NCBI GenBank assembly: GCA_017165825.1
Contig: CM029385.1
Span: 1,734,837-1,798,836, forward strand
Reading direction: 5' to 3'
From: Hepsetus odoe
Taxonomy: Eukaryota; Chordata; Actinopteri; Characiformes; Hepsetidae
Length of the DNA stretch: 64,000 nucleotides
Shown: in pieces, positions 22,313 through 38,826 of the stretch
How positions within the stretch are numbered: position 1 is the stretch's first letter
Layout: every line of letters begins with the position of its first letter
The notes under the pieces: generated by a model
Told to the model about the DNA's origin: nothing
The model's database searches: none
The model's input: the letters and a program-made list of their open reading frames with translations, nothing else
Made by a program: the position numbers and the translations under genes

Positions 22313-22894
22313 GTGAGTCGGAGCTGCCGCTGTTTGTGTGTTTTAAGGGGGAAATGCTTGGTTCTGTCTCTGAGTCTGTGTGGAGCGCATGGAGGCCGCC
22401 GGGTTTTACTCTCCACTCAGTCTCGTCCTCTTACGGGGATGTGTTATACCTTCACCCGGGTCAGGATTAAACAGGTGCCACTGGATAAAGATTTAAACTC
22501 TGCTCCATTCTCTGGAGTCAGTTTTCCGCGAAACCGGCAAACCGAGCCAACCAACCACTGAGCTTGATCTGGTCCACCTTAAATAGTACAGCGTGCGCAC
22601 ACACACATGCCGCGCCATTTAAGGTGGAACGGACAATTCCTAAAACGTGGTGGCTATGGGAACTGCGTCATCCTCCCATCCTCCCATCCATCTATCCAGG
22701 ACAGTCCATCTCTCTCTCATCCCCCGTCTCTCTTTCATCCCTCCACTTCTTTTTTTAATGATCTTTCTGTTCTTTTCATTTCTCTTTTTCATTCCCCTTC
22801 CTCTTGTTTCTCTTTTCATCCATCTTTTCTCATTCCTTTTTTTTTATTCCTCCCTCTTTTCTTTTTCATTCTTCCCTCTCCATTTTCACCACCT

Positions 22895-22900
<6 letters not shown>

Positions 22901-22974
<74 letters not shown>
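22901..22974. repeat. (CT)n microsatellite
   Basis: Pyrimidine-rich tract in abce1 intron 1, within a longer C/T-rich zone (22690-22980). The serine-leucine frames it opens are artefacts. Confidence 0.95.
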
Positions 22975-22978
<4 letters not shown>

Positions 22979-23946
22979 CATCCCCCTCTCTGTCTGAGTC
23001 ACTTCTTGTCTGTTTATCTGAGAGTCTCAGCGTGTCCTCCTCCCTCGGTTATCTACAGGGGACAGGAGGACTCTCAGCGGGGAGATGCTGATAAGACTCC
23101 TCTGTCCAGCAGTTCGTGTCCAGGCTGGACTCTGTTCAGTTCTGTCCACTCAGCAGCTTTATTCACTCCATTGGGCCGTTCGACCCCCCTTGTCCCCCTG
23201 ACCCCTCTGAACCCACCCCACCCCCGGCCGGCCGTCCTCTACGACCCCTCTGAACCCCCGTCCCGCCAGCTTTATCAGGGTGATGTTTTTCGCTCTTCAT
23301 ACCAGGCTGTGAGGAGGTGACCTGGTTTGAGGGCCAGTTCCTCTTCTTTTATTTTTGCCTCCTTTTTGCAGCGTTCTTTTTACATCTCCACAGCGACTGT
23401 TTAGAGGAGAACATCTGCAGCCGATTCAGTTCAGGATAAACGTGGGTGGATTTTCCCTCTCATGCATCTACACCTAAAGTGCCCTTCAGCTACATTTATC
23501 ACCCTATAACTGCCCCGGTGCAGGTTTTACAGCCCCCTGAAATCTGAGCACTGTTCTGATTGGCTGCGTTTGTTCAAAGTCGGAGCAGGTATAAACACTC
23601 CCCACTGTAATGGTTTGCAGCCCGGACTGGGGGGACGCATCACTCCGGGTGACTCCGGGTAGATTTCTGGAGAGACTGACTCATTCTGGGTGGGAAGTTA
23701 AGCAGAGATGCAGATGTTTGGTACCAATAGTCTGAAGATCAAACAATACTTTTAGAAACTGTTTCCTTATTACATCACACGAATATGAAATATAATAATC
23801 TGACACTTTAAGTACGCCGTAATGGTCAGATATTTTGAGTGTTTTCGGTGAGTGTTTGGCACAATACCACTCTGGTTCACTCAAACCAAACCCTCTTCTC
23901 TGCAGAGCTTCTCTCCTTCGTCCACCGGCGGCGCATCACCAGCACG

Positions 23947-29083
<5,137 letters not shown>

Positions 29084-29362
29084 AACTGAAAGGTCCGTTC
29101 ATAATTACACGTTTAAAATCATACACTTCTGACTGACCTCATCCAGACAAAACAAAGTACCGGGACCGTCAACACTGACCGACACATTGACTCTATAAAT
29201 CGAGGGTCCACTTCCACTAACGCACGGTAATCCTTCTCTAGTCCTCTGTTCAATTTATAAATGGGACCTAGGAGGAGTTTCTGGGTGACCAATTCTATAA
29301 AAGTGCATTTTCACTGGTCACAAAGTGCTATGAAGCAAAGAGGAACACGCCTGTATATTTTG

Positions 29363-29368
29363 AATAAA
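29363..29368 (+). terminator. Poly(A) signal of abce1
   Basis: AATAAA about 280 bp after the stop codon, in AT-rich sequence. It is the first canonical signal on this strand. Confidence 0.6.
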
Positions 29369-29487
29369 ATATTTTAATCCACATTCTGTCACTTATTAAA
29401 TAACCTTCCATCTTCCTGAGTAACCAGTTTCTCACAAGTTTGAAGACTTCAAAAACCACAAAAGCAACGTTTGGGGAACATTTAGCT

Positions 29488-30779
29488 TTTATTACATTTC
29501 CTCTCATCGGCCAAAAGTTAAGTAAACTCTGGAGCCGTCCAGGGCGGCACTTAAAAAAAAAAAAAACAGCTAAAGTTACGTAAATCACGTCAGAAGTAAT
29601 GATTCAAACCACAAGCCGAACTAAACGTCTCGCAGTAACAGTGCGAGGCTCGAGTGTCTGCCGACAGCGCTGCCTTAAACCTGGTCCTCGCCGCGACTCT
29701 TTAACCGTCGCTTTGTGACAGTATCCAGCTTTCTACTTGAGGAAGGCGGTGAGAAGTCAGAGCGAAGGTTCAAGGAAAGAAAATCTTTGCATTTATTAGA
29801 TTTCAGTATCAAAATTGCATCCTCAGCTCTTTGGTTTCTGCAACAACAGTAGGCACTCAAGTAACAACACGGAGACCGAAGCGTAGTTTTTCGTTTCTAC
29901 ACCAGGGTGTATTTACAAGGGAAAAACAAACGTTTGAGAGGATTTGTGACGTATAAAAGGAGACGAGTGAACTAAAAAAACCAGCGTGAGCTGTTGAAGC
30001 AACGCAGACAGCTAAGGCACAACTGATGGGGCTCTTGAGTTCCCCAGAACCACAACCAGCTCAGAAACCTGGGTCAATCCGGAGCAGCGTTTAGTGTAAC
30101 GTTGAGTGGTAGAGCGGGGAAACTGAAGGTGTTCGCAGAGCAGCAGGGTTTTATCTCCCGAGTCCGGGAAACAAAACCCGAGATGAGGGTTTTCCATCGT
30201 TTTTCAAGCGATTTCCGTTGAAGTGGCCGTTCGCCAGGCAGCTGAGAGGTCAGGTACTTCTTCAGCTTCGAAATCCAACGCTTGTTCCATTTATGTGTAA
30301 TGGGACAAGTGGGAGTGTCAAGTGCACAACCTCTGATGCGAGGTAGCAGGCAGCTCACGCCACCAACACCTACTTACAGCAAAAAAAAAATATTTAAAAT
30401 GCAGGTAAACAAAAAAAACTTGCCATACGCGGCTACAGTCCAGTTTTGATCGAAATACATTCACGTAAGCAGCGCGAACCCCGCGTTCACTTCCAAAGCG
30501 AGGGGACGACTGCACGGGTGGGGCCTGGACTGTCCCAAAAGTGCTCGTGTCCATATCTTCAGCGAAGGCCGTAGCCTAGGTATTCAAACTTTAATACATT
30601 CTACTAAATTGCAAACATGAACAGTGGACGGGAGGCTGTGAACCCAGCAGAAGAAAACTTTCAATAAGAGACGGGAAGGCCAACTCACAAAATGCATACA
30701 AGGGGGAGGGGGGAAAAAAAAAAAAAAAAAAAAAACATACCTCGCAAGAATTCAGATCAAATCGATTGAACTGTGCGTG
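29488..30779 (-). other. otud4: 3' UTR of otud4 (end approximate)
   Basis: Between the convergent stops of abce1 and otud4. A minus-strand AATAAA at 29488-29493 is the likely end, giving a UTR of about 1.3 kb and leaving only about 120 bp between the two transcripts. A poly(A) run is at 30714-30735 on the plus strand. No other gene seen. Confidence 0.5.
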
Positions 30780-33700
30780 TCAGATTTTGGCTGCAGGTGC
30801 GAAGTTACCGCCACCATATCCCACCTCCCTGGGATTAGAGTGCTGGCTGTAGCCCCGCCCCCTTCCCCTCACGTATCCTCGGCTAGAAAACGGCTGGTTG
30901 GCCGGGCGGTTCCGGCCGCCGTGATCTCTCGGTCCTCTCGAGCCCCGCCCCCTGAACCCTCCTCCTCTGTCGTCCTGGCCCCGCCTCCCTCCTGCTCTGA
31001 AGGATCGGCTATAGTAGGACCGTCCGTTCCTCAGGTCTGCGTCTCCGTGCTCCGCCTCCTCCAGGTCCCACTCGTCCGCAGTGCAGCCAGGCTGGACGTG
31101 TGCGACAAGCCCAACAGAAGCTCTGGCCTGAAAGCTTGTGAAGTCGTCCCCTGTCTCGTTTTCTTTGGCTAATAAACTCTGTTCTGACTCCTCGCTTGGT
31201 GTACTGCCAACAGACGCTGCCTGAACAACTGGACTTGCTCCACCCCTGTGCTGCAAGTCCACAGGGACAGGAACAGGGACAACTGCTGGCTTGTCTCGGC
31301 CCCTGAGCTGCAGCTGGCCTTCAGGAAAACGAGTCTGGTCTACCTGTGAAGCAGACAACCACTGTCCATCTCCTTCACTCCTCTCGGTCGCTATGGGGAC
31401 ATCAATCCCTCGATGTTGGGTAGGGGGTCCTGGGGGCCGTTGGGGTCCTACAGCATAAGTCGGAGGTGGAACTGGAGGGGTGGGATATTGAGTCATGGGG
31501 GACGTAGAGTAGCATCCAGCGTAGACGTTTGGGCAAGGAGCAACAGACCAAGGCTGAGGGGGCATGTGGACAGGCATGGAATGAGAGTGGCCACTGTAAC
31601 CCCCAACTTCCACTGGAGGAGGCCCAGGGACCACACTCCGTACCTCATAGTGACCGACGGGGCCGCCCCCGGCTGCCATTGGTGGGCGAACGTGGGAGTG
31701 ATTTGGAGCGGAGCTCATGTGTAGCATGGAGGGTTGGTTGTCCAATTGCCATGACAGAGTGTAAGGATTGGAGGAAGAGACAGGGGGAGGAACTTTGGCC
31801 ATCTGGTAGGCCTGATTTAACGGAGCCAGGAAGGTTAATGGAGGCACCATCGAGTTAATGAAGGCCTTATTGGGCGGGGAAAAAAAAACAAAAACGGTTA
31901 AGGACTCAACAAGTAACTGAGCAGTCAGTTTACTACCTTCTAACATTATCTTACCAGAATCACCAAATAAGTAGGAATTATTAATACATAATTATGGACC
32001 AACCAAGGGATCGATTTAGGGGCTTTCATGCTATTCAGGATTTACTCAGAAGTGACTAATTCAGCCTTTTCTTTTGTCTGAACAAAAATTATGATTATTT
32101 TGACTAGCCTGGCACAAACGGAAACTGACCAATTAAATCTATTTGGTAAAATATTGGTTTTACATCTACGTTCCGCCCTTAAACCCATCTATTAAGAGCC
32201 AAACATAGGACGTGCGCTGGGCAGATTTTAACTGGATGGTGGACCATCTTCAGCATGGGAATGAAATGGACATCAGTGAATGTCCAATGTAGGGATGCTT
32301 CATAAAACTACATAACTGGTTCCCTATTCAAGAGTTTAATTATACACATCTATTAATATTCGTATCACTTGCTCTTGGAATAAAACAATTGCTATTATAC
32401 ATTTTCATACTTTCATAGTAAAGATATAAAAACAGAAACGCTTACCTTGACTCCGAGGTTAAAGAAGAACCGAAGGACGTTTATATCTGGAAGCAATGAT
32501 GAAAGTAAAAAAGTTCAAATGGCTGTCAGTATATTTAGGATTTGGCTCAGAAACACCGGACATCAGAAATCTTTCTCTAAAAGTATGTACAGGAAGTTAG
32601 GAGTTGTGTACCTTTTGGCAGATCTTTTCCATTGCGGTGGAAGGACATTTGCGGAGGCTGGATCGGCTCGTCTTCGTCGCTCTGTGGAAATCCTGGGTAG
32701 AGTGGATCCTGGTACAGGTGGGAAAGTGACATGGAAAAAGGATGCTGGGGGTGCGGGACAAGGCCGTGGGACAGGCCATCAGGCACTGCGGGGGGTCCAA
32801 CACCTGCAGGAACATTAATGGTTACCTTCACAGTTTCAGTCCACTAAAGAGCTTCCCCTTACCCCACTGGTGCATGAAGCTTACTGGTCTAGAAGTCTCC
32901 TTTTAGCTAAACCAGCTCCAGTGCAAAACCTAAGAGCCATTTCTAATTCAGACTGATTATCTGATTTTATGGGGCTCAAGGGAAAAATTACCAAAGAATT
33001 GATCAAACTCCCAACTATTAAGTATTTAACGCACCTGCGACAGGTGAGGCTGCAGGCTCAAATGAGCGTGGCTCTGAAGAATGAGAGAAGGGAGGGGTAG
33101 GGGCAGAAGAAATGGCAGCTGGGGGGGTCAGCATGGGGGCAGATGTGGGTGAAGGAGTCATGTAAGGATGGTAAGGGGGCATCATGGGAATAGTAGCAAG
33201 CCCAGGGTGAAAGGGGATGAGAGGGGAAGGAAGCTGGGGAGCTGGAGTAGCTGACATGTTAACCTGGGCAGGAGGGGTAATAGAGTGCTGAGCATGGGCA
33301 GTTGAGGTGTGGGCAGATAGAGAAACTTGAGCAGGTGGGGTCCTAGAGGCACCAGCAACCTCAGCTGGACTAGGAACGGTTTGGGGAGGCACTTCATGGT
33401 ATGAAACCGACGAAGAGTGCACTGTATGACAGGAGGAAGGGGTAGGAATTGTGGTGGGGGTAATTACCAAAGCAGGGGTAGTTTCTGGGGCAGTCTGAGA
33501 TGAAGCGGGGACGAGTCCAGGATCAGGGGGAGTAGATGAAGTACTCTGGGAAAGGGTGGGGGTAGTTAAGGGGGCAGTCTGACTGGAGGCTGGGGAAGGT
33601 AAAGTGGTTAGGCCAGCTACTGGGGTAGTTCCAGGCGTAGGGGCAGGTGAGGTTAAGTGTACAGTGGTCATTTGAGCAGTTGTAGCGATGGGTAATGGGG

Positions 33701-36700
33701 CAACCTGTGACGGGGAAGGATTAGGAAGAGGGGTAACTGTAGCTGAAACTTCGGAATGGAGCGCTGGGGCTATCTGAGGGGAAGGATTGGGGGTCAGGCT
33801 AGAGGATAGCATTGTAGAGGCAGATTTCATGGGCCTTGGGGCAGTCTGGGATTGGGTAGGGGTATTTTGAGGAGTAGGTGCTCCTGTGGCTGCAACCTGA
33901 GACTGGGCAGCTGAAGTATGAGGGACGGTTTGAGGCCGAGCCATGGAAGTCTGAGCAGATCCAGAAGTTGTAGGTGCAGCAGAGAGAGTCGGAGGCGATC
34001 TTGGGGTATTTTCAGCAGATGTTTGTGGTGGCACTGACGGAACAGGGATAGTTTGAGGCTGGGCTGGGGTAGTTCGAGCAGGAGAAGGTGCTGTAGGAGT
34101 GGCTTTAGCAGCTTTGGGAGCTGAAGGAGCAGGTGAGTTAACAGATGGTGAGGTGGAGGAAGGAGAAGTGCTGGACTTCTCTTTAATGGAAGGAGAAATT
34201 CTTTGATCTTGAAGCAGAGAGCCTTTCTTCTGGAAGACAATGTAACCCAAAACAAAGATTAGCGTACAGTACATGTAAGAAAAACAGATCAGTTTCACCA
34301 TATAGGAGAATATGCTTTGAACTAGTGATGGAGGTTTCAATAGGAAGAGTTCACTGAATAGAACAAAAGTGAATGTGAAACTTACTGCTTGTTTTCCTTT
34401 GTCTGCTTTTTGCTCAGGCTTCTGAGCTTCTTTAGTTTCTGAAAAAAAAGAACAACTCCTCATAAACTTTGAAATCTTCTGCCGTTAAAGCAATCCGAAA
34501 AACGACTCTCGTTAGGCAAGAAAAATCCAACTGGTCTCAAATCAGTGAGAAAGCCAGCAGTTTGGCTCGGCCCAAATACTGCAAATGAGATTTACTGCCA
34601 TAATAAAACCCTCACGCTCTCTAACTCGCTAATGTGGGGTGCTGGAGCCTATCCCTGCTCTCACAGGACAAACCCTGGACAGGACACCAGTCCATCGCTG
34701 GGCAGACACACTAACACTCACACCTACAGGCAATTTAGCATCTCCATTCCACCTGCCCTCTTTGGATGGTGGGCAGAAAACAGAAAAATCATGAGCTACA
34801 ATTGAAAAAAACTCACCCGCGTCACTCTTCTTCCGGGGGCTTTTCCTCTCCGCTCTTCGGCCGAGATCACCGGTAGCAGCAGCCTGCATACACACACAAT
34901 ATGGTGAGTAATATAGATTGTTATCAAGCAGACTTATTGGACCATTCGTTTCACAAAGCCAGGAGGCTCTACCATTATTGAATCTTTGAGGGGAGAACAT
35001 CAGCACACTTATCTCCACATGTCTGTCAGCGCTGGATGTGTGTCATCCCTAGCGGCTAATTCGGTAAACAGATCCGTGAAGCTACCTGTGCACTGGACTC
35101 CAGGCTTGGAAAGTTATTCTCGTCTTTGTGCAGAAGCTCCAACACAAGCAGCTCCTCTTCCTCCTCAGGCGAAACTCCCAAAGCACCAGTGCCCTGATCC
35201 GACTTCCTGCACACACAGATTTGCAAACTTGCGGGTGAGGCTAACAACGGCCTCTGTTTGTCTCTCTTCACACTCTGAAGCACTGGTCAGCGATGTGAGT
35301 TTGGGAGTATTAAAACGCACCTTGTCCCAACACTCTTTCCCTGGGACTGAGTCTCTGCGGGAGCCTGTGAGGGCCAAGAAAGTTGTTTGTGCACACGGTT
35401 GCCGGGTCCAGAGCCTGCGTTTGCCTGTGCAGCGTACGGCGTGGACATGGACCTGGCCGGCTTCCTCCCACTCCTGGTCTCCCACTCTGCGATCACAAAC
35501 ACAACAGGACAGATGTCAACCGGAGAGACGAGACTGCACTACTACAATATTGCTCTTACGGTATAATGAATCACAGTGACTGGTTAGGTGAGCGTGTCTG
35601 TACCGTTGGCCTGCCCGTGGCCGTTGGTGACACTGGAGTGCCTCTTGCCTTTCTCGGTCACTGTGGACCAGGACTCTTCTGAGGGAGTTCGCAAATTCCA
35701 CAGCGGAACGGTGTGTCTGCATGAAAAACGCACACAAACCTGACATCAGGTCAAATTCTGCACATTACTGATGCCAAGTGCATGTCTGGGGCTGTAGAGA
35801 AATTCCTTTCCTGTTCCTTTCCTGTTCTCACAAATTCCACAAACACACACCCATCCATCTAAATCAAGAGCGGGAGCTTGGCCCCCAGTGGTGCTGCAGC
35901 CATCTTTGGTCAGGGAAGCTTAACTAGCTTCAATCGTTCTGGATGGAGAGGAGAAAATGAGGCCAGTGAAGCCCCAAAAAAGTGGATAAACGGAAGCAAG
36001 TGCTCGCCTTTTACCCTTGCAGTGCAGACGACGTCATTTAACCGAGGAGTCGTAGCTACTGGGCGGAACTGGACTTTCCTAAATGGGAAAGAAATGAGAA
36101 AACGAAATCATCATACTTCTCTCCGAGTTCCTCGATGAAGACAGTGACAGGTCCATCATCAGAGGTGACGTCCTGGATGTAGGCACTGTAGTAACGGCCA
36201 GCATTATTCAACTGCACCTGAGAGAGAGAGAGAGGGAGAGAGAGAGAGAATAAAATGAACAAAACAGAAATGTATGCATTTACATATGCTAATAAAATAT
36301 TTATACATTTATCAAACGGATTAGTTAAGCTCTGGACTGTTTTAAATGAATTTAATTGTAAGAGAAGATAAGCTGGACCATATTACAGAATGTATTACTG
36401 GCGAATAAAAACGCCACCTGAAACCACCCAAACTGGCTCCATCTAATTCAGTAAATTCTGCAGATATGGAGGAGCTCTGTGAGCTTCTCCGTCTCCACGG
36501 CGACACAGACCTGACACTTGTCTCCTGCTGTGTACTGCATCCCTGCCGCCATATAGAAGTCTCTCCTCTGCTGAGCTGAAGAGAGAGAGAACATTAGCAA
36601 ATGTTTAACGTCTATAAAGTCATGCACATTATGAGCTGAAATGATTTTAAACCTGCTTGCTGGATGGTTATATTGCATCACGTGGTGATAAAATATACCG

Positions 36701-37617
36701 AGCAGTAATCTTTCCACCTCACGGATGAAGTTTAACCTCACTGGGACTCGCCCTGCTGTGTGTCTGTGCGACTGTGGCCTATAGAACTGTTTTTACTGAC
36801 TTAAAACCATGATTTAAAAACTCAACTATAATCAAATTAAAACCCTTTTAATGAAATCGTTTAGTCACCGTATCACTCTTAGTTGACACAAAATAAAGGA
36901 ATAAAAAAGCACCGAGTGCTGCTTCTATGACGTGATCTTTGTGAGACGTTATAAAGCTTTTTATAAGGTCAGGTGGAGTTTATTCATTCAGAAACACCAA
37001 TTAAACAGCATGTAAGCCCTTACAAAGCTTTCCTACACTTCACCAGGAGTGTTATTTAATCAGTCCCTGTATTAACCAGGTGCTGCGGATGGACGATCAT
37101 CTTTATCTAATGTTGTATGTTTTACTGCGTTTATATGTTTATTTGTACTGATTTGATGAATTCAAGTTTATATAATCAATTAGTAAATTAGTGTGTTGTT
37201 TAAGCATTGATATCAGCTCGACACGGTGGAGATTTAATCGTTTTAATAGATACTTTGTTTTAAACTATTACACCGGGTGACGTCCATGTGATGGAAAGAG
37301 GAAGTGGTTCTCTTTACCTTTTTTTGACCGCATCCAAACATGGTATTCTACGTTTCTGAACACGTTGGGGTTCAGGGACTCCTGAGCATCACGCGGCAGA
37401 GAGACATGCCCGCCTCCTCTGGCTTGGCCCCGCCCACGGCCCTGATGCACCAATGACAAATCGATCGATAAACAGAAGGCCAACAATAGAAATGCAGATG
37501 TGGAACTAGCCACTGTACAACTGTGTGTGTGTGTGTGTGTGTGTGTTTACCTTACAAGGTGGTCTGTTGTTCACACTGGTTGTCTTGCCAGCAGTTTCAC
37601 TGGACCTAAAAACAATA

Positions 37618-37668
<51 letters not shown>

Positions 37669-38780
37669 CTTAACGCCACATGAAAGAGAAGCCTCAGATG
37701 TACAAGAGTATTTAAATAGCCTCTAAAACACAAGCGCTGGGCTCTGGCCGGCCATTTCTAGTGCAACTAGTACAAATTTAGAGTCTCCTGGATCTGTCCA
37801 TCTTTGCATTTGGAAGACTGAGGGTCCACAGCCGCTCGAAAACATTAGTCAGAAGTGACCGGCTGCTTGTGCAGCATTTGCGATGGTGAAGAAAAGAGGA
37901 GAACATATATTCAGGTAGCAGTTTAACGGTACTGGAACGTTACTCTCTGGTTAGATTGCATGATGTTTATTAAAAATAAAAAATAAATAATGAGCATTTC
38001 ATACCCCAGACAGACAGAAAAACACACGCAAACACACGCTCACCAGAAGTCTTCTCCCTCGTCCAGGTCGGAATCTTCACTGGCCTTACACTCGTCCACG
38101 CCGGCGCCCTCGTCCTTGGGTTTCCATCTTCTCATGCTCGCTGATAACACGCTTCGGTCCACGCCACACACACGATCATACAGCAGTTCATAGAGAATAG
38201 CTGGAGAAGGAAATACGCACAGCTTTTCAAACAGACCGACGGATTATACTCAGTGATTCCATTACAAGAATCCTCTTTTAGTCCATGAACAAAAGACAGC
38301 GTCACACTTCAAGGCCGTATCCAGTATTACTGCATGAACATATCACGAATAAAATTCGCGAACTGAGGACACATTAGCATTAAAGCAAATTCTCTTTCGT
38401 AGGTTTACAGATGCAGCGCACACGGGGTGTTGTCGTTCCTCCTGTCGACGCAGGAATGCCTCGGGTATCACAGAACATCCGCACCAAAAAAATGCAAATA
38501 AACTGGTTTATTTCAGGTGAAACAGATTATCGAAGAGAGAGCTTCATATATGCAATTTCTCCCAAAGTGGCAACCTTCATTAATGAAGTCTGAATGATTC
38601 ATGAAAGCACTCACACTGACACACAGCAGCATTCTTGACGTACGACGCGGCGTAAACACTGTCATAATGGCTCCCGTTGAGGAAGCAGAGCTGCACCTGA
38701 AACGAGGAGGTAAGACAAACACAATTTATCACCTTCACCAAGGCACTGGAGTTTCCCTTTAACGTCCTTCAGATCCAGAG

Positions 38781-38826
<46 letters not shown>

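Noticed and set aside
22607..23320. Long serine/leucine-rich frames
   Set aside because: They follow a C/T-rich microsatellite in abce1 intron 1.
33827..34255. Leucine-rich 142-codon frame
   Set aside because: Out-of-frame shadow of otud4 exon 17.
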